Assembly (NCBI RefSeq): GCF_000227135.1
Contig: NC_018257.1
Location: forward strand, 391,105-455,104
Length of the DNA: 64,000 bases
Direction: 5' to 3'
From: Leishmania donovani
Taxonomy: Eukaryota > Euglenozoa > Kinetoplastea > Trypanosomatida > Trypanosomatidae
Both the position numbers and the translations under genes were made by a program. Below, piece by piece: positions 37,594 through 48,002 of the stretch. The stretch's first letter is position 1; each line of letters begins with the position of its first letter. The notes under the pieces were generated by a model. That model ran no database searches. It was not told the origin of the DNA and worked only from the letters and a program-made list of their open reading frames with translations.

Positions 37594-38507
37594 GTGAAGG
37601 GGGGGGGGCTTTTGACGTAGAGAACAAGTATCGTAGCACGCATGCAGAGAGTTGTCTGGCCCACGGTGTAATCGAGCGTTGCAGTATCTATACACCCGTC
37701 GAGACAGTGCGGCCCCCCTCTCCTCCTCTTTTGGCGGGTTTATCTCGGCGGCGCACACACGCTGATAAGGCGGTGAGGGACGGAGGGGGGAGAGGGGCCT
37801 GCGCAAAATTAAAAACACGAACACCGTCCGCCCACTCACGTATGCATGAATGCGAAGGGGCCGCCTCGGCGATCGGTATTGAAGGGTGGGGGTGGGGAGT
37901 GAGCGCAGTCGCTTGAGTGATTCCTGTGCCTGCATCGCTCTGCACTGATCCGATGCTGACACTCGACTGTGCCAGTCGCACAGGGGAGGGGCTAGTGGGT
38001 GTGGGAGATCAGACAGCTTGGAACCTCGCCCCCGCCCCCGCTCTGTCTGGCACTTCCGTAGCCGATTTGGAAAACGCGGAGCCAGATGGCTCGCGTGCGA
38101 GCGTGCGCTCACCCGTGATGGCCTTCAGGGAAGCAGGCGACCGTCCCTCTCTTTTCTCACTGCCTGAAACTTTTCATCGCTCCTTCGCCCTCTGCTGTGT
38201 GTGTCCTTCTCTTCTGAATTGCTTGGCACGTCTTCTCTCCATTCATGTTCACCGTCCCCATGCACCGACGCTGTCGCTGCCCTTGTGCCCTCCCCCCGGC
38301 CGTGTCGTCATGGATTTGCACGTGCCCTGGCGAGGGGCGCTGCGCTCACCAACGAACGAGCGCCGTTCCCGCGTTTGAGAGCGGCGGCCGAGAAACGAGA
38401 GACGTGGCGCGCAAGCCCCTCGCTCCGCTTTTTCGCCCTCGCACGCCCAAAGCCTGCTTTTTTTTTTCCAGTTTCCAGGGAGCGCTGTATGCCCCGTTTG
38501 CACTCCA
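37594..38507. other. Intergenic spacer
   Basis: No gene supported. A T-rich tract ending in TTCCAG and a second CCAG (AG at 38470-38471 and 38477-38478) lie 30-37 nt before the acetyltransferase ATG and form a good trans-splice acceptor. The long antisense frame across 36706-38112 is a shadow of pyridoxal kinase running into this spacer. Confidence 0.6.
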
Positions 38508-39563
38508 ATGCGTGACGGGCATCTTGCACCGACGGCGACCGCGAGTCTTGCCGCGCAGTTCAGCGTGTACTGCCTAGAGAAGCCAAGGCAGGATGTGAGC
38601 GACGACGACGCAGCAGTGCCCGCGCGCGAATCGGCACCGACCTCGTTACCATCAAAGGCGGATCTTGCAGCACCCCTTTCCTACCTCGATGTGGTGCAGC
38701 AGCTCGACGGAGACGATGAGTGGTCTTTCGCACCCTATCCTCGGTGCAGTCGTGCGCAGCTGCTGCAGGTGCACGCTTACTGGGTGGCCATTCGGAGTTC
38801 GGCAGCACCAGAGACGTGGAAACCAAGCTGGCCGAAGGCCAGCGACGGTGCGTCTGAGGTGCAAAAAAGCGAGGAGAGTGCTTCGATCAGAAGTGCGGAA
38901 GAGGCGACTACAACACCAAGGTGCTTGTGCGACAGAGATGACGGGTGCTCGGCGGGCTCGTGTCCGAGTGCCGACGCGCTACGGCTTGCCTGTGTTGTTG
39001 GCATCGTGTGGGTGCGTCTATCAGCGAGAACCCCTTCCACTTACTCTTTGGTGAATCGCCGAACACCGCACAACGGCCAAGTCAGCGCTGGCAGCGCGAT
39101 CGCGGACTCGCCAAGTGTCAGCCTGTGCCGCCCTTCTGTGGAGGGTTACATTCAAGTTGTCGTGACCCACCCACACTACCGGCGTCGCGGGCTTGCTTCA
39201 TGGCTGCTCACGCAATGCTTGGCGTGCACAGAGGCACCAGCGGGTGTGTTCGCTTCTGACCGGCGTGATGGTGTGGCATATGCGATCGAGCGCTGGCACC
39301 TGCACACGTTGGCTGCGACGCGGCGGGCGGCAAAGCGTTCTCGCGGCGACGAAGAGACGTGGACGTGCCAGCAGGATCACCCACGACCCGATCAGCACCA
39401 TCAAGATGCCAATCACCGGAGGTCGGAGGGAGAAGGCAGCGAGGCAGTGGTAGCTGCCACGCTTGCCATGTACCGTCGACTGGGATTCCACGAGCGGCGC
39501 TACCTTGCGCGGTACTACGCCGGTAAAAACGACGCTGTGGAGTTGATGAAGATGTGCTTGTGA
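38508..39563 (+). CDS. GNAT-family N-acetyltransferase
   Basis: A 351-residue protein. Acetyl-CoA motif A is VVVTHPHYRRRGLASWLL, with the R-x-x-G-x-A pyrophosphate loop at residues 225-230. Motif B appears near the C-terminus as AATLAMYRRLGFHERRYLARYY, the usual 'A..lY.k.GF' helix-turn. Motif A and motif B are separated by a polar insert rich in Lys, Arg, Glu and His (about 255-310), and another long insert separates the N-terminal strands, so the protein is roughly twice the length of a minimal GNAT. The RYYAGKNDAVELMKMCL end resembles N-terminal acetyltransferases such as NAA50/NAA60, but the substrate class is not determined. ATG 38508 follows a clear T tract and AG. Confidence 0.88.
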   Translation: MRDGHLAPTATASLAAQFSVYCLEKPRQDVSDDDAAVPARESAPTSLPSKADLAAPLSYLDVVQQLDGDDEWSFAPYPRCSRAQLLQVHAYWVAIRSSAAPETWKPSWPKASDGASEVQKSEESASIRSAEEATTTPRCLCDRDDGCSAGSCPSADALRLACVVGIVWVRLSARTPSTYSLVNRRTPHNGQVSAGSAIADSPSVSLCRPSVEGYIQVVVTHPHYRRRGLASWLLTQCLACTEAPAGVFASDRRDGVAYAIERWHLHTLAATRRAAKRSRGDEETWTCQQDHPRPDQHHQDANHRRSEGEGSEAVVAATLAMYRRLGFHERRYLARYYAGKNDAVELMKMCL

Positions 39564-40906
39564 CTTTTCCTGCTGTTCGCAACAACTAGTGTGCCGACAT
39601 GTCGGGAGGCTCGGCAGGAGGGGGAGAGGGGGGAGGTGGCACACGTGATGCATGTGCGGCTTTCGCTCTGCACCAACGTACTTGTCGATCGCCCATGGCG
39701 GCATGAGCACTTCGTGGATGGTCCAACGACTGACGGAGTTCAGAGAGCGAAGTGCGGTGCCTCGAGCCATAGGCAGGGTTTCTGCTCGTGGGGGTGTCTC
39801 TGCTCTCATGCTGCCTTGGCGGGCATTGGCTGACCTCACGGCTGCTCTGCTCACGCGCGGTCGTCTGTGTGTGGGTACGCGTGCACATTGTCACGAACCT
39901 GTGAACTCATCAGGGCCACCGTTTGCGTTGAGGACGAGAAGTAATCGAAGGACGAACGAAAAGGCACACTCTCTACGTGGCAGCTTCGTACCTGCTCATT
40001 GCCCTTCCCCTCTTCCCCTACTGGCGCTGTGCTGACGAGATGCACCAGCGTGCGTGGGCGTGTGTGCCCTTTTACGCGACGGAGAGGCTCTGCGCGCGGC
40101 TCTTGGTGCTTCCCGCGGCGCTTTCTGCGCGTGGGCGTGGAGTGAAGCCGCACCGTGTGCTTAGCGCTTCAACCCTTCAAACTCCTCTGTCGCTGTGATG
40201 CTTTCGAGTATCTGGTCTCTCTCTCTCTCTGCATCGAACTGTGTGCGCTTGTGACACGCCAAACTACCGGCACGCACACAACACCAACAAAAAGAAGCCA
40301 GGCAGCTGCACTTTCACGTTCGAAGCTGCGCGTAGAGGACGCAAGCGCGCGCGGTTGCGTATTCACTTTGGAATCTTCTTTTTCGTTTCCTGGCGCTCTC
40401 GCCACGCACATATACATACACACACACAGATAGAGTGGGCGACTGGGCGTTACTTGTACTCTACCTTTCTCCCTCCCCTACCCCCATCCATACATACGCG
40501 CTTGCACTGTCGACGGATCTTGATAAGCCCTTTGAACACACATAGACGTGAAGCTCAGCTCAGAACGTGCAGCGCCATTGAAGGCCATCCTCCTCCTCAA
40601 CGCGGCTGCGAGGAAGTCTCAGCCACACACACACACACACACGCAGACACGCACGTGTAATCACGCAGAGCCATAAACCTTTTCACCACCGCATAGAGGA
40701 ACTTTATCAAACGGCGTCTCGCTCGCGCGCGCGTGTGCACACAGACGTAGAGGAGGTGAAACAACGCAACAACAACAGCACATACTCAGAAAACAGCGCG
40801 CCTATACCGATTTAAGGGCACGCTTGCTGGGAGGGGTCACGTGGATCACCACCCACCCACGTCTACCCCCACCTTCATCTCCATTCCTTCTTCCCACCGC
40901 CACAAA
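39564..40906. other. Intergenic spacer
   Basis: No gene supported. It contains CT-rich runs (40218-40232, 40460-40490), an AC-rich patch at 40405-40432 and an AC array at 40625-40645. Leader sequence before the next ATG is C/A-rich. Confidence 0.55.
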
Positions 40907-43900
40907 ATGCCGTTTCCTTCGGCGGCGTCCTTCACGCAGGCAAAGTGGCTCGCCTTCTTTGCTGAGCTGACAGCCAAGCTGACGCACCACAATGCACTCG
41001 TCGTCATGGAAGGTGCTGAGCTGCTGAAGCGGCTGCTGCTGTCTCGCGTGTCGATTGCGGCGGTGCTGCAACAAGGCGACCTGCTCGTGCGCCTGCTTGA
41101 CGCGTGGCGAGGCTGCGTCCTCGCCGAGCACCCGAGCAAGTTTCTGCATCACCGCGATGAGACCAACTTCGCCTTCCCGGCACCGCCATCACCGTCAGCG
41201 GCCGTCGCCCTCAACGATGAGCTCAGCTTTGTCCTCGCCGAGTCTATCTCGCAGTGCATCGACCTCATGGTCTCGCTCCACGCAGACGGCGACCCGTACT
41301 ACAGTCTGCTGGTCTTGGCCCGCGCAGGCCCCATGCTGGAGGTGCTTGTTGATGTGATACGGATGGCGCCGCCGCAGATCTACGGCATCACGGCGAGTCT
41401 TCTGCAGCAACTGCTGGCACTCCCGCTTGGGCGTGACTCGGTCGGCGGCGCAGATGGGGCGCGCGGCGAGGGCACACAGCGGGGCTTTGACAAGGCAACG
41501 CTAGCTCAGCTGCGGAAGTCGATCCCGCTGCAGCAGCATGTCCGCTCCCTCGTGGAGGCAATCCAGGGGCACGGGGTGCTGCTGCAGCACGCCGCCGACA
41601 CACTGGCAGAGCTCCTCGCGGGGCAGCAGGGACCTCGCCGATTTGCTGCTATCGCTCTCTTCAACCAAGCCTCGAAGCGGCTTCGCAAGCATCAGCTTCG
41701 GCGCGGCGGCGCATCCTCTGCGGCGACGTCTGCGCCAGGCAGTGACGCCATTCCTGGCATGCCGCCACAAAGCCGCTGCGACGCGCGGGAGTCCACTGTG
41801 GACGACTCCGACTTAAATGTCACCATCACCGGAGCGGCGCCGGCGCACAGGGCGTCACCGTCGCCGTCACCGTCACCTGGTGCTGTTACGCCGTGCGCGC
41901 TCGATGATTTGGAGCGTGGACTGCGATCACCTGCAAAGCGCCGCCACGGCGGTGCAGCGGCGCCGCTGGGTGAAGCAGAGGAAGCTGGTGGCGCTGCTGC
42001 TGCTCGAGGTGGCGTCTCCCTTGCAAGGGATGCAGCGCGATTTCCCTCGCCACCCGCCGCGAACCCTGCCGCGGATTCGGACAAGCCACCAGCACCGCCC
42101 TCGCCGTCGCACGACATAAGTGACATGGTGGATGCCGAGCCGCAGCGCCTCGCGTGTGCGGTGCCGCTGACCGTGGCCGAGGAGGCACTGCGGCACCTCG
42201 CTTCGTCTCGCTCGCATGACGACTTCTTTGCCGCCTTTGACTGGCTCTGGTGTTTGACTGTCGCCGACGCGCCCGTTGTCGGAGCGGCGCTGACGCCGGA
42301 GATGCTTCGCCGCAGCCTCGGGCGATACCTGACGGCAGCTCCGCGGACCCGCCGCGATCGTATCCTGTTCACACTTCTGCTGCTTTGGATTGGCCATGTG
42401 CACTCTGTAAACGCTCTGCGCGAGGAGACGCATAGCTGCGTGCTGGAGGTGTCTGCCTCGGCGCTGCTGCCCATGCTGCGCACCGAGCTGGCCAAGGATG
42501 GCGAGCGAGCGTCCTCTGGACAAGGGCGCGACAACAGCAGCAAGCAAGGAATTTCCTCGCTGACTGTCTCGGCCATCACACCGACGAACACGAACATCGC
42601 GGCCACTACGAGTGCTACGATGCTATCGACCCAAGAGACAGTGGGCCCCCTGGGTTACGGCGACATCGGCGTTGACCCGATGGTGGCCGGCCTTTCTCTC
42701 GACCCCTCCTCGTTCCGCCGTGGAGAGGGCCGCGACAACGGCAGCTACCCAAGTGCGATTGGCTCCGCGTTGCTCCCGTACGCAGCGGCCCGCAAGGCGC
42801 AGGAGGCGGCGGTGCTGCTACGTCCCTCCATCGGGGTGATTTTGCTCTCCTTTCTGCTGAACATCCATGCTGGCGCCGCAGTCCACGCACAACGCGTGTG
42901 GGTCTCGCAGGGGCGTGTCCTTGAGGTGGCGCAGATGGCCGTCCGGCGCGCGCAGGGCTGCCGATCTGCTCTCCTCGACACTCCCACCAACATCGATGGT
43001 GCTCTCTCGGATGAGGTCTATCTGGAATACGCGCTACGCAGCGTGCGGACCGACGCGACGACGGTGGCGGTGCTCGGGTGCCGTCTGGTGGCCGCCGTGC
43101 TGGGGGATGAACTGCGCTGGGGCGCGGCTGCGCGCGACAGCTCGACAGCGAAGCCCGCACCGACGGAAAAGGCTCAGGCGGAAGGGAACGCCGCCGCCGC
43201 GTCGATTCAGGCTGAACTGGCGCTTTCTGCCCAGTCACTGATACCGCTGCTGGTCGACATGGCGGTCAACAACCCTGATGTTACGGCCGCGCAGGAGAGT
43301 GGGGCGGCTTCTCCGGTGCATCACGTGCCCTTGAATTTGCGCTGCTCAAGGTACACCTCTCTTGGCGAGTGCTCCCTAGTGGCGCTGGACGCGTGTCTGC
43401 AGTATCACGCGCAAGCAGGTCATCTGCGCAGCCGCGGAGATGTTCCGATGAGCGTTTCGGGCTTCGCGATCGAGGACCTTGTTCGAGTTCTTCCGAGTCT
43501 CACGTGTGCGTCGCAGTGCAGCGTGCACCCCCCGGTGCGCGCGGTGCCGTATCGTCTTCTGTTGTACGTGAGTCAGCGCCTGGAGGAGGTGCTGGTGGTT
43601 CTCAGACACATGCCCTCGCTGGCCAGCGCAGCTGTCTCGTGCGTGTTGGACTACGGTCCCCGCGCCGCACAGTGGGAGGCGGCTGCCGCTGCTGAATGGC
43701 TGACGGTGCTGGTGGACTTGCTGATCGGCGCAGAGACAGCGAAACAGACCGCAGCGCCATCGTGCGAGGGGAAGCCGCCATCTCCGTCGCAACAGCGCCG
43801 TCGCCTGCCCACTGCGGCCGAGCTGCTGAACGAGTACTTCCACTTCGATGACAGTCCCCTCTCTCGCAAGCTTCTGCTGACGATTGCGTCGGGAAGGCGG

Positions 43901-46879
43901 AGCACCAGCACTGGGAGCGCCTATGCAGTGAACGCACTGCTGCAGCTGGCCACGCACCTGCAGGCCTACCTTCAGGCTCGGCGCCGCCGCGCCCCGCACG
44001 AGCGGCACCGCAAACCTCAGCAGCCATCACCAGCATCATTGAGCAGCGTGACGAGGGAAGCAGCCGCAGTGGAGGAGGCAGTCACGCTTCCTCTCTGTCC
44101 AGCTGGTGCTTCGTCGTTAGCACAGTGGGTGCTACTCCTACAGAGTATCACCGCGGATAACAGGCGTCTCACACGCATCTGCAGCGCCTTCAAGCACCCG
44201 ATCGAGGGTGGCCACAGCGTACTTCGTCGGGGCAGCGGTGGCGTTGCAAAGGATGCGTGCACGCGCGCTATCACGGCGGCGGAGCAGATCGCGCTCCAGT
44301 ACAACTTCACGGGAACGCTGTTCCGCGCTCTGCAATCGCTGCTGTGCGACGCCGCAGCTGGGGTGCCGGCAGCCTTGCTGAGCTCCTGGCTTCTCTGCGA
44401 TGCCGTAGCAGCCGCACTGATGCTGCCGACGCCAAGGGATGTGATCGCTTTGCTGTCTACGCGTTTCCAGGCAGCGCGCGCGCCGGAAGCCGGGGACGGT
44501 GATGCGGCGCATCTGCCCCCGTCGTGGATCCCGTCGCCTGCGCTCGTGTTCAGCTACCAGGCTGCTATCCAGTGGGCTAGTCGCGTTGGCGCTTCCTGGC
44601 TGACGGGTTCGTACGGTTCTGCTGCGCAGTCTCAGGTTGGCGCCTCTGACGGGACTCGAGGGCACGGCGGCCTGCCCTTGAAACACGGCTGTGCGGGTCT
44701 GGTGGAGGACATCTGCGCTGGCGCCTTGCGTGCCATGCAGGAGATGACGCCGAATGTGTCGCAGCGGACGCGGTGCCTGGCGGCGACGCTTGTGTCCGCG
44801 GTCGTGGACGCGTGCCCAGAAGAGCAGCTCGGCGTGCTGGAAGCCCGCGGTGCCGCGCTGTTTGCGGCGTCCGCCACGCTGCGGCGGCTCCCCTGCGTGA
44901 GCGGCCTTCAGTGTCGTCTGCTGCGCCGCGTGCGAAGCGCAGCCGTGCACGCGGCTACCTCCGGCGACGGATGGCTGGAGGAGAGCCTTACCTCCCTCCG
45001 ACACGTCGTCGATCGTCTACAGGAGAATGCGCAGCTGTGGCCGAGCTCGGCAAAGAACGGAGGCCACAGCTCCCACCGCCGGCTTTCTCATCAGCCGCAC
45101 GATGCCGCACAGGCTGTGAGAGAGCTGCAGAACTTCCAAGTGCTGGTATCCTTGCTAACGAGTCTGGTCTCTTGCACCGGCGCGACCAGAGCGGAAGGCG
45201 CCGCGCGCGCCTCTAGCCCAGCGGTGGAAGACGAGATGAGCAGCCCCCCGCATCGGCAGCTACTGCTCACCGACGCCCAGCGGCAGACTCTGTGCGCCGC
45301 GCTATGTGACGCGCTGCGTGTCCATCAGCTGCAGCCCACCGTCGTGCTTGCGCTGCGAATAATGGCCGACACCCACGAGGGCCGCCGTTGCATCCTCACC
45401 GAGATTGCCAGCACGGGCGATCCGCTGGGCCGCACTCTGTTTGGCCGCCTCCTGGCGCTGACGCTTCACATGCCGAGCCGCTGGGTAGGAGCGGACTCCG
45501 CGGCCGGGACCAGCTCGAGCAGCCGCGCCTTTTCGCCGACATCAACGCCGCAAGATCGCCACCGCGCCCTCAAGTCTTCACCTTCGCAGCAGCGCTCGCC
45601 TTCCATCACAGGCGCAGGCGCCACGGCTGCCTCTTCGGCATCTCCGCCGCTGCGCTCCCCTCCCCGCAGCGAGGCCCCTCAGCCCGCCGACCGTGACATC
45701 GTTTGTGTTGCGGGCTGCGACGTATGCACAATGCTGTGTGGCTCGCGGTTGCAGGAGGGTGTTGGCGGCGCTAAACCCCTTGCAGATGCCGGGCCATCCT
45801 CTGCGCCGACAAGTACCGTTTTCCTTTCCGCGTTCGTGAAGCATCGCGGCGTGGAGTTCCTCGCACGTGCGGTGGTGGAGAGCGATCGCGAGCTGCGGCG
45901 CCACGGGCGCGATCTCGCTGTGCCGCTGCACTGGCTACGCCTCGTGGCAGCGCTGTCATTGCACCGCTCCATAGCCAAGTCATTTGTGCAGCAATCCGAC
46001 TTCTTCAGTGTCCTAATGGAGCTTGCCGGAACGCCAGCGTCGGCGCTGCATGCCCCCGCAGCCACTCTTGCCCTCCTCGCCATTCGCAACGTGTGCTTTT
46101 CCGATGGGCTGAAATCGACGCTCTGCCAGGACGCGCGGGTGTTGCTGACGCTGAAGGCGGCCGGCATGGGGATCACAGCAGTAAGCCAGCTGATCGAGTG
46201 GCGCCCGCCCCCATCGCCACCGCCGAACTCAAAGCGGCCACGCACCACAGCTCGACAAACAGCGACGGGCGGCGCGCCGCCTCCCACCTCTCGCGGTGGT
46301 GCTCGCCTGGAGGTGATGCTGCGCGAGGATGTCATCGATATGGAGAACAAGACGGAGGTCGACTGGGCGAAGCAGGCGTGCGTCTACGCTCGCGGCATGA
46401 CGCGGCTCGGAGAGGAGCCGTTGCCCAACATAGAAGATTCTGCCTCCTGTGACGCAGCTGGCGACGTAGTGACAGCCGAGAGAAAGCCGCCAAGCGCTGC
46501 ACTGGGCGGAGCGTCCGGCGCGGACCACGTTGCGGCCGCACCCCTGCCGCGCCGCTTGTTTGGGGACATCACGAATCACTCTCGCGCTGCTGATGTGGGC
46601 GGCTCTCTGCTCGAGATCGATGCCACTGTGAGTGGTGGCTCTCCTGCAAAGCAGGTCGGGGACAACATGCTTCCGGTGCTGGTGGCAGCAACTGACTCAG
46701 AGGCACATCTCCGCCGCTATCTGGCAGCCACCGCCATCGCCTCGCTGTGGTTTGACAACCAGCGTGGTCGCAGCGCCATCGCACGCGTGCTTGCCGCGAC
46801 GCCGTGCTGGAGCATGGAGGACGTGCAAGCAGCAATCAGGGCTTCCGTTGCTTCCCCTATGGGTGCGCAGGTTTCGTGA
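40907..46879 (+). CDS. Large alpha-helical-repeat-like protein, 1990 aa
   Basis: No firm family. Much of the 1990 residues read as short amphipathic helices rich in Leu and Ala in an ARM/HEAT-like manner (for example residues 10-130 and 440-500, about 600-760, and 1640-1780 with LAVPLHWLRLVAALSLHRSIAK and ATLALLAIRNVCFSDGL), joined by Ser/Pro/Ala-rich inserts (about 260-420, 1530-1610). The ends, with an N-terminal helical repeat block and a C-terminal LRRYLAATAIASLWFDNQRGRSAIARVL, remind me of rotatin/Ana3, a centriole and cilium scaffold, but this is a weak impression. The start is the ATG at 40907; the frame is open 22 codons upstream from a GTG without ATG. Confidence 0.8.
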   Translation: MPFPSAASFTQAKWLAFFAELTAKLTHHNALVVMEGAELLKRLLLSRVSIAAVLQQGDLLVRLLDAWRGCVLAEHPSKFLHHRDETNFAFPAPPSPSAAVALNDELSFVLAESISQCIDLMVSLHADGDPYYSLLVLARAGPMLEVLVDVIRMAPPQIYGITASLLQQLLALPLGRDSVGGADGARGEGTQRGFDKATLAQLRKSIPLQQHVRSLVEAIQGHGVLLQHAADTLAELLAGQQGPRRFAAIALFNQASKRLRKHQLRRGGASSAATSAPGSDAIPGMPPQSRCDARESTVDDSDLNVTITGAAPAHRASPSPSPSPGAVTPCALDDLERGLRSPAKRRHGGAAAPLGEAEEAGGAAAARGGVSLARDAARFPSPPAANPAADSDKPPAPPSPSHDISDMVDAEPQRLACAVPLTVAEEALRHLASSRSHDDFFAAFDWLWCLTVADAPVVGAALTPEMLRRSLGRYLTAAPRTRRDRILFTLLLLWIGHVHSVNALREETHSCVLEVSASALLPMLRTELAKDGERASSGQGRDNSSKQGISSLTVSAITPTNTNIAATTSATMLSTQETVGPLGYGDIGVDPMVAGLSLDPSSFRRGEGRDNGSYPSAIGSALLPYAAARKAQEAAVLLRPSIGVILLSFLLNIHAGAAVHAQRVWVSQGRVLEVAQMAVRRAQGCRSALLDTPTNIDGALSDEVYLEYALRSVRTDATTVAVLGCRLVAAVLGDELRWGAAARDSSTAKPAPTEKAQAEGNAAAASIQAELALSAQSLIPLLVDMAVNNPDVTAAQESGAASPVHHVPLNLRCSRYTSLGECSLVALDACLQYHAQAGHLRSRGDVPMSVSGFAIEDLVRVLPSLTCASQCSVHPPVRAVPYRLLLYVSQRLEEVLVVLRHMPSLASAAVSCVLDYGPRAAQWEAAAAAEWLTVLVDLLIGAETAKQTAAPSCEGKPPSPSQQRRRLPTAAELLNEYFHFDDSPLSRKLLLTIASGRRSTSTGSAYAVNALLQLATHLQAYLQARRRRAPHERHRKPQQPSPASLSSVTREAAAVEEAVTLPLCPAGASSLAQWVLLLQSITADNRRLTRICSAFKHPIEGGHSVLRRGSGGVAKDACTRAITAAEQIALQYNFTGTLFRALQSLLCDAAAGVPAALLSSWLLCDAVAAALMLPTPRDVIALLSTRFQAARAPEAGDGDAAHLPPSWIPSPALVFSYQAAIQWASRVGASWLTGSYGSAAQSQVGASDGTRGHGGLPLKHGCAGLVEDICAGALRAMQEMTPNVSQRTRCLAATLVSAVVDACPEEQLGVLEARGAALFAASATLRRLPCVSGLQCRLLRRVRSAAVHAATSGDGWLEESLTSLRHVVDRLQENAQLWPSSAKNGGHSSHRRLSHQPHDAAQAVRELQNFQVLVSLLTSLVSCTGATRAEGAARASSPAVEDEMSSPPHRQLLLTDAQRQTLCAALCDALRVHQLQPTVVLALRIMADTHEGRRCILTEIASTGDPLGRTLFGRLLALTLHMPSRWVGADSAAGTSSSSRAFSPTSTPQDRHRALKSSPSQQRSPSITGAGATAASSASPPLRSPPRSEAPQPADRDIVCVAGCDVCTMLCGSRLQEGVGGAKPLADAGPSSAPTSTVFLSAFVKHRGVEFLARAVVESDRELRRHGRDLAVPLHWLRLVAALSLHRSIAKSFVQQSDFFSVLMELAGTPASALHAPAATLALLAIRNVCFSDGLKSTLCQDARVLLTLKAAGMGITAVSQLIEWRPPPSPPPNSKRPRTTARQTATGGAPPPTSRGGARLEVMLREDVIDMENKTEVDWAKQACVYARGMTRLGEEPLPNIEDSASCDAAGDVVTAERKPPSAALGGASGADHVAAAPLPRRLFGDITNHSRAADVGGSLLEIDATVSGGSPAKQVGDNMLPVLVAATDSEAHLRRYLAATAIASLWFDNQRGRSAIARVLAATPCWSMEDVQAAIRASVASPMGAQVS

Positions 46880-48002
46880 GGTGCGCTTCAAGAGGCGGAG
46901 GCGGGGACTTTTCGAATCAGAGGTGGACGCCGGTGGCTGGCGGTGAAGTCGATGAGCTCCGCCATGTGACCTTCCACGCCCCAGCTGGCCCCCCATCCCC
47001 ACCCCTCCCTCTCTGTGGACAGCGGCGACGGCACCGGCTCCATTCTCAGACGAGCACATACACATCGTTTTGCACGGCTATCCGGTGCTGCGCCGCTGTC
47101 GTTTCTCTCTTTTTTGTGTGTGCGTGACCGCGCTTATCGAATATTCTGTATAGATGCACACGCACGCAGCGACGGACGTTACGGTTGTGGCGCCCTCATC
47201 TCCTTCGCCCTGTATGATGACGAAACCGATTTCTCTTGTATTAACTTGTCGTCGACCATCCTCCGTCGACATCTCGCATGTGCCCCGTCCCGCCCTCTCC
47301 TGCTGGGCCTCATCTTCTCACATGGTTTACGCGCCCGTGCGCGTGCGTGGGGGCCGCGGTGAGAGTGATGTGCACACAATCGCCGAAAGGGCACATGCGT
47401 GGGCTTTTCAACCCCTGCTGCGACTGCTACCAGTGCTGCGAGATTCAGTGTACCTTCGGCCACGCGGCTAGTCTCTCCCCCCTCCCCTCCCCTGAAAAAA
47501 AACGAAAAAAGCGATTCGATCAAAATCTGCACGTGCGCCTTCCTTCAACTCCGCGAATCATCGCAGGAACGCGTTTGCTCGATCCCGCAGCCTCTCGGTG
47601 CGTCTCACGGTGATGCTCTCTGCTTCCTCCATTGAGGAGCAGACGGAAGAGGGCTTAGGAAAAGGGTGTGACGATCCTCTTTCTGGACTTGTTCCACGTC
47701 AGACATAACCTGGTCACTATGTTCTCTGTGCATGTACAGACACCCTCTTTCAGACTGGCGCGCCTTCCTTCGTCTTCGTCTCGTATCTCTTCTCGTGCAG
47801 CTTGTGCGTGCGTGCGCGTATGTCGGTGCAGGCGACTTATCACCTCGTTTCTCACCTCATCTGACGCTGTCGTCACCCTGGGGATCCACATCCCCCCTCC
47901 CTCCTTCGCCCCACCAACTATTTCTCTATCTTCACGAACAGCGGCGCACATTGCCCCGGCGCAGCGGCACCTTTTTACTTTTCGTTGTTGTTGTACTCAA
48001 CA
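46880..48002. other. Intergenic spacer
   Basis: About 1.1 kb, no gene supported. C/T-rich blocks at about 46980-47020, 47205-47300 and 47735-47860, and T-rich sequence just before the Hook-like start (about 47970-47995). An A-rich run lies at 47496-47510. Confidence 0.55.

Noticed and set aside
36706..38112. Long antisense open frame (468 codons) opposite pyridoxal kinase
   Set aside because: It is the complement of a GC-rich coding region and runs on into spacer; the protein has no recognisable fold, and all real genes lie on the + strand.
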